Source of the DNA: Diphasiastrum complanatum
Taxonomy: Eukaryota > Streptophyta > Lycopodiopsida > Lycopodiales > Lycopodiaceae
Assembly: GCA_029204225.1 (NCBI GenBank)
Contig: CM055101.1
Coordinates: forward strand, 44,824,180 to 44,888,179
DNA: 64,000 nucleotides
Direction: 5' to 3'
Positions within the stretch are counted from its first letter, which is position 1. Every line of letters starts with the position of its first letter. A program made the translations under genes and the position numbers. Positions 45,207 to 57,146 of the stretch are shown here, piece after piece. Under the pieces are notes generated by a model. The model did not search any database, was not told the DNA's origin, and worked only from the letters and a program-made list of their open reading frames with translations.

Positions 45207-45711
45207 ATAGATCCATGATTCGTGATGATTCTATGAGGATTCCATCAGATTTGATGAATTTATTGTTTTTGTAGTTTTCTTTTTGCTAGTTTTTAACTTT
45301 GAATTTTTTAGTTCTGTTCAGACGAATTTTTAGCATTAAATTTCATTTTTCATTCCTAATTTGACTCAATAGGTTTGTAGAGCTTTGTTTAAGCTTTGCT
45401 CAATAGGTTTGCACCAATTTTCAAGCCATTTGGATAAGAGATGCAAAAGTTATTGCACTTTTTCCAAAAGCTGTCAAAATAGGTTACTAGAATTTTGCCT
45501 TCAATTGATTTGAATTTTTCAGATTTGATCTGAGCTTTAATTTCTAGTTTCTTTCCAAAGGATTTTAGAGCATTGTCTTAGCTTTGATCTGATCCATGTG
45601 GCAGGTCATTTGGATTAGTATCCAAAAAGTTATGACAAATCTTGAGTTGTAGCTCTGCTCTTAGCTTTACTTCCATTGTAATTGCTATTTGCTTAGATTT
45701 GGCACATGACA
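45207..45711 (+). other. Leader of a headless element copy, with 56-bp repeat
   Basis: Non-coding leader after the second primer site. It shows no similarity by eye to the leader 40401-41690 of element 6. It ends with the right copy (45656-45711) of the 56-bp repeat found at 34661-34716. No gag follows; from 45712 the sequence changes to LINE flank. Confidence 0.6.
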
Positions 45712-45849
45712 ATATTTTTATTTTCCAATTTATTGGAGCTACGTTACGTAGATTTGAATTGTGTGTATTTCGATTGGGCCAGGTGGTGGTTGAAATTAGA
45801 GAAAAAAATTTGAAGTATCTTTACAAAGGGTCATTTTCTATTTTGGAAT

Positions 45850-46818
45850 TCCTCTAGTGGTAGCCAAGCTGGTTTGTCGCTATTTATGAGTGAGGAAACA
45901 TCATCTTTTTCTTGGGCCCTTTGCAATGCTCTTGTGGCCAATGGTGGCCTTGGCATCCTTGACCCCCTGCGTAAGAACCGCTCTCTTCTAGCCTACCGTT
46001 TGTCCTCCACCCATCAGCCCCTCCCAACATTGGAAATTTTTGCTCATTTCTTTATGTCTCTTGTCGCAATTGTCCCTCCGCTGCTTTGCCTTGTCCCCCT
46101 TTTTGCCAAGCTTCTCAGCTTTGGGAGATCCTTTCGCTTAAAGGGCCCCTTCATTCTCAAAAACCTTACCTCCTACCTTTTGGAGATTTTCTCCCGTCAC
46201 CTCAGGCCCCTCTTCCTCTTGAAGAGCCCATTTGGAACTTCTCTCTCTTCCCCTCTGGTTTGCCTCCCTGTTTTCAAACTCACCCCAGGCTCTGTCTGAC
46301 ACTGGCAAATAAGGGCCTCACCACTTTACAACAACCCATCTGAGCACTTGTTCGCTCACTGCAACATGCACTTCTGGATGGACTTCACGCACTTGTTCAT
46401 CACTGAAAGGCTACATGACTGCTCATTGTCTCCTTTATACTGCTAGGTGATTCACCCTATATAAGCAAGGATTTGCTCACATTCTGGAATGTATGCAGGC
46501 TCTTTGTGTTATGGAAGATTTGGATGCTTCGGAACCAACTAATTTTTTAGGGTTTCTCTACTCCATTCTCGGTTGCTACCTATCTTCAATTTGGTATGCA
46601 TTTTCTGCCATGCTCTCTAGCTAGTTTATCATTACAACACTTAATGCTTACTGGACTGCCTCCCTGCAAGACAGTGGTAATAGTCGTGGTTTCATTTTGG
46701 ATTGTATAGTTTTCCCTTATAGGGAAATGACTTTATTAGGCTTTAAGCTTGGGTTGTTTTTTTGCTCATGTACATTTTGTTTATATCTAATAGTAACTTA
46801 AAGTTTTGCAAAAAAAAA
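45850..46818 (+). mobile_element. LINE 3' fragment, plus strand
   Basis: A 5'-truncated LINE. The frame around 45905-46300 gives SFSWALCNALVANGGLGILD, LRKNRSLLAYRLSST and KGPFILKNLTSYLLEIF; a second frame gives EEPIWNFSLFPSGLPPCFQT and TLANKGLTTLQQPI. These match the C-terminal part of the longer LINE at 53.4-57.6 kb (FILHNLASSFLDF, SNEPIWTSSLFPSDYP, LARKGLLSVDQIW). The 3' UTR ends TCTAATAGTAACTTAAAGTT, TTGCA and a poly-A at 46810-46818, also matching that LINE. No TSD was found. Confidence 0.85.
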
Positions 46819-48178
46819 TTAATGAAAAATTGTCAATATCCCACTATGTCCTATGTATTTGATATGAAGAAGTTATACCCACCAGTAGCAAGCTTGAGCT
46901 GCGAGAGTGGGGCGGCAAGCTTTCTCTAGGCAATATGAGACACAATCTACCCAATGACATTTCATCTAATCTTAAGAGCACCTATGCTATAGTGTGTGGC
47001 AACTTCAATCTCAGCCTCAACTCATAATGAAAGTTACTTCAACCTTCAAGCTTTCATGATAGAACAAAGGTCTATAAAGAATGTAAAGATGGCAAACATA
47101 ATTTGAAATAAAATCTTTGAAAATAGAAAACAAAATAATTTAGCTGGTTTGACTTCTCAATACCCTTGTTCACTCGGCGCAGATAGGAATGCCTTGCATG
47201 CGACATCGAGGGGGGGTGTCCACTGCCTCCTTAACCCATGGCAATTTTGTAATGTGCTCAATCAATGTACTCTAATCAATGTAGTCATGGTATCATAGGT
47301 AGCATGAACGGAGATGAAGAGAGCGTCATGTTACACCGTCATGCATGCGTTCCATGATCGGATAAGGTCATCTTCGTTTGCGTCTTTTCAATCTCCACTG
47401 TCCACTCTCGATGGACTTTCCTATTTCAGAAGTCGAGAGAAAGACAGACTCCTATTTGGGAAAAGTGAAGAGCGTCTGTCTAATCTTATGCGGATTACGC
47501 TAATAATGGACGCATGGCACGTTGGTCCTTTGCTATTCTTCCCTTGGGCCTGAAGCCAGAGGTGAAGTACATGTATCGAAATCAGCTCCTAGTCCAAGTC
47601 ATCCCAAAGACAAATTTCACTCTCAAAAACCAGCAGAACCTTCTAGCTGTTCCAAAAAGTTTACTTTCGAAAATTCGAGAGAGCTCGTATGTAATCTCGT
47701 GAGGAAGTTGTCCTAATTCCTGTGCAAAGTCTAGTGAAGGGCTAATTCCATGAGGAAGTTTTCCTTGTGTGTATAATCTCACATGCATCCGGCATTTCAA
47801 CTGAATCTGGGAAGTTGTAATCGTTAGTTCGTGATTTTAGATTGTGAAAGGAGGTGCTGGGGTTGCTGAGCGTTTCAGATCATGTTGTGTGGGAGTATAT
47901 AGACTCTTGTTACAAAGTTGGTGTTTGACAAGTTCACTATACGGAAACTTATCCCCAGGCTGAAAACTCTTTTACTGAAGAGATTTTGGCATTGCTATGT
48001 TCGGGATAAATGATTCGTCTTCTGCTCCGGCTGAGCATTTTATTTACACCCGGTTTGTACTCATTTGTGTAAAAGATCGTGTGTTGCATCTCTGTTGTTC
48101 CCTTTTCTCTACGTCTTGTGACTTCCAATCTAAAGGAAAAGTACATTGTTATCATGCGTCTCGGCCTGGACTGAGCAG
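46819..48178 (+). other. HSF upstream region, no gene
   Basis: Between the LINE fragment and the HSF. No coding frame of note. It probably contains the promoter and 5' UTR of the HSF; I could not identify a convincing TATA box or heat-shock element. Composition becomes less AT-rich from about 47300, consistent with the change from repeat to genic DNA. Confidence 0.5.
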
Positions 48179-48373
48179 GTATTTTGTCAGCTTATGGGAA
48201 GTCAAGATAGTAACCGATTTCTTAATCTTAATTGGTTCAGTTTGAAATTTTAATCGAGGCTCCTTGCGTAATGTGTGTTTCAGTAAGTGCGCAAGTTTTA
48301 AGTGCCAAGGAGTCAGAGTTAGGCTACATGCATTGGTGCTAGAATTTAACTGTAAAAGTAACAAAATCTGCAG
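48179..48373 (+). other. Possible 5' UTR intron of the HSF
   Basis: GAGCAG/GTATTT at 48178/48179 and ATCTGCAG/GCATTTG at 48373/48374 would define a 195-bp intron ending 8 bases before the start codon. It is TTT-rich with a plausible TTTAAC branch region near 48347. Inferred only from splice consensus. Confidence 0.35.
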
Positions 48374-48381
48374 GCATTTGT

Positions 48382-50038
48382 ATGATGGATTTTTCTGTTC
48401 GTACCTCTGCAAATCATCGGCCTATGGACGGTAAAGATGATTTATTCCAGGCACACGAGGGACTCGGTCGTTCGTCAATTGACAAGGTCTCTGTAGCTAC
48501 CGTCTCACCCCAACTGCGTACCATGCCTCAACCAATGGATGCGTTACATAGTTCTGCTCCACCTCCATTTCTTACAAAAACCTATGATATGGTTGATGAT
48601 CCAGCGACAAACGAAATTGTGTCATGGAGCAGCACCGATAATAGTTTTGTCGTTTGGAATCCTCCCGAGTTTTCACGGGATTTAATCCCAAAGTTCTTCA
48701 AGCACAACAATTTTTCAAGTTTCGTTCGACAACTCAACACTTACGTGAGTAGCGGATTTAAGGAGGAGCGCTCTAAAGGCGTCTAGACAGCTACTGGTTT
48801 AGGAAATAATTAGTTTACTCCACGATTGCCACAATGTTGGTCAATATTACATACATAGCCGCGTGTGTGCAATATATCAAGTGAAATGCTTGAAAACCCA
48901 TGCTTTTTATTTTTCACAGTTCCCATAATCATATCTAAGTGGTCGATAACTATCACTGTCACCGGTGGATTTGCAGGGATTTCGTAAGGTTGACCCGGAT
49001 CGGTGGGAATTTGCTAATGAAGGATTTTTGAGAGGCGAGAGGCAATTACTGAAGTCGATACAGCGTCGAAAACCTGCTCAGTCTAGTCAATCTCAGCAAC
49101 AAGCTGGCCAAGGACCTAAATTTGTGGAGGTCGGGAAGTTTGGGGGAATGGAAGGAGAATTAGAAAGATTGAAACGAGACAAGAATGTGCTCATGCTTGA
49201 ACTGGTGAGAATGAGACAACAACAACAAGCAGCAGAGCGGGAGTTGCATGTGATGGGCCAACGTTTGCATGTTACAGAACAACGACAAGGTCAAATGATG
49301 TCATTTTTGGCAAAAGCTATGCAGAATCCTACATTTCTTGCACAATTAATGCATCCAAATGATGCCCTTAAACGGTTTCGAACCGTCACGAAGAAGAGAA
49401 GATTACCAAAGCAGGAAATCGAAGTTGCTGCTGGCGTTTCGGGAACATCCACTTCAGGAGGACAAGATCATCGTGTGAAGTACGAAGTAGCTTGGGGAAG
49501 TGAGCACGTTTACTCCATGCTTGTTGAATTCTTTAACTCTTCAGACGCATCGACCAAGCTGGATGCGCCATCCAATCTCAGCGACAGGCGGGTTCCTGAG
49601 ATGGCGGACCAGAAAGCAGCGGACGGTGAAGAAGAAGAGGACGAGGAGGACGATGATGAATATACTATTACTGAAATCCATGGGTCAACAAAAACCGGCA
49701 TTGCAGGAAGCTCGCAGCTTGCTTTTGAGCTCGAAAATTATATCCGCTCCCAAGTTGAAACATGCCCTAATGGGGTTGCTAGGAATTCAGCATCAGATGA
49801 TGTAGTGGGTGGGAGAAGCAAAGATCTTCTGCCTGTGGAGATGGGGTTTGCTAGCGAGACTGAAGATTTTCAATATGAAGACGGGGCAGGGGCAGGTGGC
49901 AACCTTCATAATGTGCTGGGTATGAGTGACATTTTCTGGGGGCAGATTTTAGGTGGGAATTTGGACTCTGCAGACTCTGAAACGGATGCAGATGGCGAAA
50001 AATCTTCAGTGGAGATTAAGATGGGGATGGAGATGTAG
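48382..50038 (+). CDS. HSFA1-like: Class A heat-shock transcription factor (two coding exons)
   Basis: A trimeric transcription factor that binds heat-shock elements (nGAAn repeats) and activates chaperone genes in the nucleus. Coding exons 48382-48744 and 48977-50038 give 474 residues. The DNA-binding domain spans about 61-154 ([51 protein letters not shown]). The intron falls after LNTY, the conserved plant HSF position. The oligomerisation domain (about 177-246) has [20 protein letters not shown] and a [10 protein letters not shown] insert typical of class A. The NLS is [13 protein letters not shown] (255-267). An acidic run [11 protein letters not shown] lies at about 339-349, and an AHA-type activator motif DIFWGQIL at 439-446. 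I see no clear C-terminal NES. Start: the first ATG of a tandem pair; downstream in-frame Mets at 15, 48 and 52 are alternatives. A1-like class is likely, subgroup uncertain. Confidence 0.95.
48745..48976 (+). other. HSF intron 1
   Basis: A phase-0 intron of 232 bp: donor TAC/GTGAGT and acceptor TTGCAG/GGATTT. Without splicing the frame would stop at 48786. The position next to the recognition helix is that known for plant HSF genes. Confidence 0.93.
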
Positions 50039-52340
50039 ATGGGGGGAAGTCTGCAGTAAGGAATAACAAGCCGCATATGGATCAGCTACGCTTTGATTTT
50101 GAAAGGCTACAAACTTAAATGTTGCCTTTCAATGCATTGTAATAAGCATCTTTTATCTGCTTTGAAAAGCTGTGTTTCTGACTGATCTTAATATGACATT
50201 CCAGTAAAACTTCCGCTTTTCTAAAATGGAGATCAGGCACGCGAAATGGCATTACAGCTTGGGTTACGCAGAGCGAATGGCGAGCAAAGAGCTTTGTACA
50301 CCTGGACACGGGGATTTTGTTGGTTAATGACTTTCTTGGGCCTTGGCACGAGGTGGGAGCAGTTTCTTATAAGTTTTAACGAAAGACACAGTACGTCGCA
50401 ACAATAATCTTGACGTTTAGATTAGATGTCATAGAGAACAAAAACAATTATATTCAAGATAATGCAATATGCAGATATACCCAAACCTCCCTTCCGTCTC
50501 CTTACAATCCGCGTGCCGGTCCCAGAGTTCAGCACAGTCCACTGTTTGCGAGAAAAAACATGAAAAGTACGACATTGATCCAAAACTGGGGTTAGTCTGA
50601 AGGATGTGCCAAAAATTCTTCTCATTCTGAGCAGCTCCGGTGCATGACTAGGTGAGTTGAATTTTGCAATAGCAAGGAGGGAAGTTGGAACTCTGAATCG
50701 AAGAAAGCAGAGTTGATAATCAATCTTGGGACTGCTGAAGCCTGAGCCTTGGTTTTTTGAACTGTACTGATCCTATTAGTACACGCTCAGGTCTGTTTGC
50801 TTCTTCAAATATATTAACTAGTTAGACTTCGTGCCAATTTCAGCTGACCAAAATAGCTTTTCAAGGCAATTTAATGTTTTTAACATAATTGTACAGTGAA
50901 TTGGCATACACGCCTTTGCTTGTTTGAAGGGCTTTTCGTTTAGGATAGAGATACAGATGTTGTGAATTGCAATAAAAGTATATTTTCGTTTGTCTATTTA
51001 TTGTGAATTGACTTACGAGTTCACAGTTCTGCCGGTTAGTAATCTGCACAACTAAGGAACAATTGGAGTCTTTCCGAAACGTACAAATGCAGTTTTAGAT
51101 TTTCAATTCCGAGCTTTTGAATTACAGAAATCTGGTTTATATGAACTATTAGTGTTTGTCTTTGATATTTAGGGAGCACGTCTGGGTCTTTCCGAAGATT
51201 TGTGAATCTAGATATTGGGTATTCCAATACCGATAATTCCAAGCGAATGACCACCTTTGGCTTGTATTATTTTTATGTATATCGAGACTGTCTTTTTTAA
51301 TGGGCATTCTCAAGGAGGTTTTGCCCTGTCATGGCCTTGTATTGAAGAGAAGAGCCTTGAATACAAGTTGTTCCTCTTGTAACCTTGAAGATCAGTGGCG
51401 AAAAGGTTGAGGATCCATAATATTGTCCTGGTAAGCATCGCAAGGGGTGACAGATCATTACACAAAAATGTCTCGTTTATCTACTTCATCAGCATCTCTC
51501 TTGCTTGCGCCTCCCAAAGCATCTTTTTGTTGCATATTTTCATCTGGTGATATTGCTTCATACATTGCTCCATATTATTGAATGATGGTCTCAACTCTTA
51601 ATGTCAATGAATTCATTAGAGCAATGAATTTGTCCATTTAGGTTCTATGAATCCCATGTGGTGAAGGATCATCGTCCTCATAGTCATGCATGGAACAAAA
51701 ATAATATGTCTGAATAGATTAGCCAATAAAATTTGCTTCAAGATGTAATTGCCATCATGAAGGCCAGAAAACTATTTTTGAAAGTTTTCAAAGACACATT
51801 AAACAATATTTGTAGCGTTGGTTCATAAGTTTTTTCTTGACCAAATTGAAAAATAACAATAGCTGGTGAAACCTAGCATATTTGTTAAGCTCGTACCTAC
51901 CATTTGCCATGGCGAATTTTTGAGCTCGTGTAGCACATGGAATGAGATAATCTGCATAACCGACTTTCAAAAGCAAGGCAAACACTTTTTAATGCATTCA
52001 TGAAATATCCAAGCATTATGTGAAAGTTTCACATAAGATGTGGCCAAGATGATGCTCGATCACAAACATAAAAACTCAACGTGCAAAGAAACTAAAGGAT
52101 GATAGAATGAAATACCAATGCATCAATTTTATCCAAGAACAAAATAGCTATAAGAAGATTGATATCAATAGACTTAGAACATATATAAACATTCAAGTTT
52201 ACATAAAAATATGAAGTATCATAAACTTGATCAATGCATCAATAAAGTTATGCCAACTCTATGGTATAACTCGCTTACATACAAAGATAGGAAAGAGATT
52301 AATATATGCCTCCTACTTACACTATTTTCTAAGCTTGCAT
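50039..52340. other. HSF 3' region and intergenic DNA, no gene
   Basis: 50039-50400 is probably 3' UTR and terminator sequence; a possible polyadenylation signal (AATAAG) lies near 50141. Beyond that, AT-rich DNA with only short open frames on either strand and no recognised domain. Confidence 0.55.
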
Positions 52341-52510
52341 TAGGTCATGAGGATTTTTTTTTAATCTACTTTCAAATTTTCTTCTCCAGTCTTAATAGGT
52401 CATGAGGATTTTTTTTTATTATTCTACTTTCAAAATTTCTTCTCCAGTCTTAATAGGTCATGAGGATTTTATTATTATTTTACTTTGAAATTTTCTTCTC
52501 AAGTCTTAAT
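52341..52510. repeat. Tandem repeat, about 57-bp unit, three copies
   Basis: TAGGTCATGAGGATTTT begins at 52341, 52396 and 52454. Each unit continues with a T/A-rich run, CTACTTTCAAA or a variant, TTTCTTCTC(C/A)AGTCTTAA. Units vary mainly in the length of the T run. Confidence 0.9.
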
Positions 52511-53385
52511 AGATCTCCTCCACTCCTCTTAATGTATATTAAGAAAGCTTTCACAAGTGCAATTGGAAGATCTCTAAAATATTTCCAACTATTTTGCCAT
52601 GTGGTTTGTAAAATGAGGAGCAACACCCTCAATTTTGGAGATATTATAAATAAAAAAGTTAAGACATTGCCAAATGGTGTATTTGTATTTGTGTGAAAAA
52701 TGTCGTAATTGTAAAAATGTGATCTATCCATTATTGCATTATCATACTATGAAGTTTTGTAGTCTTGTTTTTTTTTTTTTCTTGTATACAAGCACAAGTG
52801 TTGAATGCAGTTCATTACTTCCTCGAGTCAGCCAAAAATGATACTACTTGAGGGATATGAATAGTAGAAGCTTTTAGGACGGCCTTGTCTCTTCTTAGCG
52901 TCTGTGATAGAGGTAGTACGTGACAACTCCATCTACTCATAGTGTATTGTAGAGTTTTGTCTCTATATCATGCTCTCTGCATTGGATCGATCTCTTACTA
53001 GACCCTAAACTTGCCAATGGTTTGATCTTAACACCCCTCTTCATCTTTGAAATGTTCCAATCCATGACATCTACCAAGAGTGGAAGAATTGTGTAATACA
53101 AAATTTCTGGTACCGTCGTTGGGGATCACCTTGAATCAAACAAAAACTTGTCACTTTGTTTTTTTTTTTTTGCTACTAGTTTTTGTGTTTGATCTTGCTT
53201 ATGATCTATAGTATGTATAAGTTTCTATATAGATTGGCCACCTAGTTTTTTTTTAATGATTTTATACTTTGGCACTAAAAATTTCTATTGTTAGTGTGAG
53301 TATTTTAGATATATACTCATCTTACACAATGAAATTACTCACCAATATCGATAATTTTTTATTTTGAGGAGAAGTTTTGATTTTA
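52511..53385. other. No gene recognised
   Basis: AT-rich intergenic DNA with several poly-T runs (about 52770, 53160, 53245). No coding character. Confidence 0.55.
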
Positions 53386-53634
53386 TTTTTTTTTGCAAAG
53401 GTTAAGTATACTATTAGATTTTCACAAATGTACAAAAGCCAAAAAGCTGTACACGGCATCAAAGGCCATCACAACAATCCGCCAACAGTTCTAAGATAAA
53501 AAAAAAAAAAGGACTTCAGCACACCACTCAGGGAGGCAGTCCATAACTACTAAACAGCAATGGAAAAATACATAGCAAGTCGCAGACAAGTAGTAGCCAC
53601 CAGTGGCGAAGTAGAGCCGTCAAAAACTTGCCTA

Positions 53635-54990
53635 TTACGTGTCAATCATATCAGCCACAAAATAGAAAGCCTGCAAAGATGCCAGAAAGGAAGTAAGGAA
53701 GTATGCATAGCAGGTGGATCCCCCAGCAGAATAATGTTGCTCAAATGGAGGCACAGTGCACCAGCGAGTAAGGACGCAATGGACGTCCACCAACCACAGG
53801 TCCTGACAACAATGATAAAACAGATGAATAATTTCTTCCTCCAGCTCGCACAGTGGACAAAGTCGGTCAGAAAGAAAAGGCCATCTAGCACGAAGAGGCA
53901 AGGATTTAGTGAGGACGCGGTAAGCCAAGTAACGAAGCTTAGCGATGGGAAGGGAAGAGGCAGTTTTGAGTCGAGAATGCGAGAAAGCAAGAGGATCAAA
54001 ACGAGTCCAAGAGGTATTGAAAAAATCTGGGAAGAGAGAAGGAAAACGTCGAAGAAACGTGGCTCGGTAGTCTAAAGAGGAAGAAGAAAGGATAGGTAGC
54101 CACCCATCAACACTGGCAGAGGGAGGGGTCAAAGAAAGACCAATGGTAGAAGCAGAAGCCAATTGGAGGATCCTCGCGAGTGCTCCACAGAAGAAAGAGG
54201 CTGAGAACGAAGAAGGTCTTGGAACGGCACTTGCCAAATTTGGTCAACAGAGAGGAGGCCTTTGCGAGCAAGAGAAAGAGAAAGACGGGGATGATGAGCA
54301 AAGAGAGAAGGATAATCAGAAGGAAAGAGGGAAGAAGTCCAAATGGGCTCATTGGATGGCAACAACAAAGGGCTGGTCCAAAAAAGAATATGCCGGAAGT
54401 CAAGGAAAGAAGAAGCCAAGTTATGAAGAATAAAAGGGCCTTTAAACTTAAAAGTGCCCCCAAAAGAAAGAAGGGAGTGAAAAGAGGGGGAAGGCTTTAG
54501 GATGACAGGGGCCACAACGGAAGCAGACAAGTACTGGAGAAGGAGAAAATGCCAATGCTGGGAAGGAAACACCAAGCAGGACAACCGTCAGAGGATCAAA
54601 GAAGTATTCTTAATATGCGGATCATGAATTCTCAGGCCACCATCTCGGGTTGGGGCTGAACAAACGGACCAGGATAGAAGAGGTCGTTTTCCTGCCCAAA
54701 GGAATCATCTAATAAGCCGAGCCAGAGAGAAATGAAGAGAGGCAGAAGCTGAGAAGATGGAAGAGAAAAAGACGGGGTAGGCAGCCAAAATGTGTCGAGC
54801 AATGAGAACTCTTGCAGGGAAAGAAAGAAAGTGAGGATCCCAGCTCAAAAGCTTAGAGACAAAAGACTGATGGAACCGAGTCAGTGCGTTGGCGAGGAGT
54901 AAGATTGACGCCAAAGGACGAACCCAGAAGACGAGTAACAACTCTGTGGCACAACAGAAATGCCTAACTCATAAATCTAGACAGGGGTGT
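53635..54990 (-). pseudogene. LINE ORF2 C-terminal region with zf-RVT domain
   Basis: Two or three frames give the part after RT. 54705-54941: LLANALTRFHQSFVSKLLSW and RVLIARHILAAYPVFFSS. 54129-54584: KFKGPFILHNLASSFLDFRH, EPIWTSSLFPSDYPSLFAH and LSLARKGLLSVDQIW. 53635-54237: FDPLAFSHSRLKTASSLPIA, LTKSLPLRARWPFLSDRLCP and the Zn-binding LCPLCELEEEIIHLFYHC, which is the zf-RVT motif of plant LINEs. At least two frameshifts separate the blocks. Confidence 0.82.
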
Positions 54991-55688
54991 GAGTAGCGAG
55001 AATATGTAGCTCAGATTTTTCCTTATTAAGACGAGAGGAAGAGCAATAGAAAAACTCAGAAAAAATCTGAAGAAGTTGTAGAACATGAGACTCAGAAAGG
55101 AGAGAGAACAAAGTAACATCCTCAGCAAACAACTAATGAGAGAGAGGGCCTAAAGGGGATTGAACGGGTAGAACGGATCAAGGCAGCATGTTAAAAAGCA
55201 CGGGAAAGTGGCTCAGTCGCAATGGCGAAGAGAAGGGGGGAAAGGGGACAGCCTTGACGAATACCACACTTAGGAAAGAAAGTAGAAGAGCGGCATCCAT
55301 TGAAGACAATGGTCGATGAAGCAGAAGAATAAAGAGCGTGCACAAAAGCAGAGAAAGAGGGAGGCAAGCCCAAGCCCTTGCAGCTAGCAATGATAAAGTC
55401 CCAACCAATGTGGTCGAATGCTTTATCGAGGTCAAGTCTAAGAATCAGTGAGGGGGTATTGGAGCCAAGCAAGGAGTTAGCAAAGGACCAGACATTTAGG
55501 AAGGAGTCCATAATATTGTGGGCCTTGACAAAACCAAATTGCTTCGGCAACAAAAGAGAGGGTAAAAGAGGAGCAAGGCGAAGGGTCATGGCCTTAGCAA
55601 TGATCTTGTAAGAGGTATTGAGCATAGTAAGGGGACGGAAGTCCGACAAGGAGAGGGGGGAGGGCTTTTTAGGAAAGAGCTTAATCAA
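54991..55688 (-). pseudogene. LINE reverse transcriptase core, catalytic box altered
   Basis: The frame 55191-55688 contains LSDFRPLTMLNTSYKIIAKA, LPKQFGFVKAHNIMDSFLNV, LRLDLDKAFDHIGWDFI, and KCGIRQGCPLSPLLFAIATE. These are RT motifs 1-4 of plant LINEs. The catalytic box is out of frame, at about 55110-55135 on the minus strand, where it reads LFAEDVTLF instead of FADD, replacing the first Asp by Glu. It is joined to the upstream frame by a single in-frame TAG (55728-55730). These lesions indicate an inactive copy. Confidence 0.85.
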
Positions 55689-55727
55689 GCCCTCAGAAAC
55701 AGCAGGAGGAAGGGATCCAGAAAGGGC

Positions 55728-57146
55728 CTATTGGGCAAGGTTCAACAGGTGAGGTCCCAGCTGTGACCAAAAGGAGAGAAAGAACTGAGGGATAATTCCA
55801 TCTGGGTCGGGGGTCTTATCAAGCGGGAGTGAGAGAAGGACCAGATGAAGTTCTTGCAAAGAAAAGGGGGCATCCAGGATGGCAGAAGAATCAAAAGAGA
55901 GAGTCGGATCAGCGGCGCAAAATGCAATCATTCGAAGATGATCAGGCAAGGAAGGAGAAGAGAGGGATTGAAAGGAAGAGAGCAAGGCCCTAAGCATAGA
56001 AGGAGAGTCATTAAGAAGTGAGCCATCATGATGAAGGAAGTGTACAAAGGAAGCACAACGGAAACGACGAAGAGTGCAGAAGAAGAAGGAAGTAGGGAGG
56101 TCACCGTGCTTGAGCCAACGAAGTTTAGAGCAAAGCATGAGGCCAGCAGAAACATGAGCATCAATGCGGCGAAGGATATCCTGGCAGTGGAGCTGAAAAG
56201 AGGTGAAAAGCAGCGAATTGTGAGCTAGGGCATGAGAAGAAGCAATACGAACCAGGAGAGTGGAAGCCAGCAATTTAGCCCCGTCCAAAGAGCGACGCTT
56301 AACCTTGCCTTGCTCATGAAGAAAGGCAACACAGTCACGAATTTTGAGGTGAGGAGGAGCAGGAGAGTCCAAAAGTTGGGTCAGAGAGGAAGCGACAGAG
56401 TTGGAAGCGAGGAGAGACGAGTTCATTACGTAAGGAGAAAAAAAAAGAACAGAAAGCAAAGGGTGAAAATGACACTTAAGCAGGATAGGGCTGTGATCAT
56501 AAAGGGAAGTAAAGTTATGTGTCTCAACAAAAAGGAGCCGGAGCCAAGAGGCAGAAGAGGAAACATAAAAACGATCAAGTCGTGCCGATACAAAAGGACC
56601 AGATCTGCAATTAGTCCAAGTGTGATGCGGGAAATCGCGAAGGCAGTGGTTAGCATCCAGAAGAGAATGAGCATATTGAAAACCAAACCAGGCAAGAGAC
56701 TCAGAAGCAGAAATGGAACGAGGGCCATCAGAAGGGTCAGTGTACATATTGAAATCCCCAAGCGCTATGAGACAGTCATCTTGGATAGAAGGGAGGTTAG
56801 ACCAAAAGTCAGTGCGGAGCAAAGGGGAGGTGGGCACATAGAGATTAAGGATAGAAAAGGCAAACCCATGCTTGCTGACCTGGAGAAGAGTCCACCGTCC
56901 AGCTGGATGAAAGAAACTATAGAACAACTGCCAGTCGCGAGAGACAAGGGTAAGGACCCCACCACGCATCCCTTGCACCAGAGACACCACATAATGGGAA
57001 GAGGCTGCAAATTTCTTGATCAAGCAATGCTGATTGAACTCTCGCAACTTAGTCTCTTGCAGACCAATGATAACATTGCGGCGGGAACAAGATGCAATAA
57101 CCCCAGCCAAACAAGAACGTATGAGCAGATCATTAAGGCCCCTCAC
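55728..57146 (-). pseudogene. LINE APE endonuclease and RT N-terminal part
   Basis: A 472-residue frame. The apurinic-type endonuclease that nicks target DNA comes first: RNVIIGLQETKL carries the catalytic Glu, GGVLTLVSRDWQL follows, then ILNLYVPTSPLLRTDFW, ALGDFNMYTDPSD with the GDFN motif, and the C-terminal YDHSPILLKCHF with the S-D-H/H-S-P signature. The linker to RT contains KLRWLKHGDLPTSFFF, and the end LPLDKTPDPDGIIPQFFLSF is the RT entry motif (KxPGPDG-like, here TPDPDG). It terminates at TAG just before the RT core, probably a single nonsense mutation. Confidence 0.9.

Noticed and set aside
48745-48786. HSF frame continuing past LNTY to a stop
   Set aside because: This is intron read-through; GTGAGT/GCAG splicing restores the invariant [12 protein letters not shown].
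49500-49805. 101-residue frame inside the HSF
   Set aside because: An out-of-frame shadow of HSF exon 2; the in-frame protein has conserved domains.
53560-54500. Lys/Arg-rich plus-strand frames of about 100-170 residues
   Set aside because: Antisense of the LINE C-terminal region, whose zf-RVT motif is on the minus strand.
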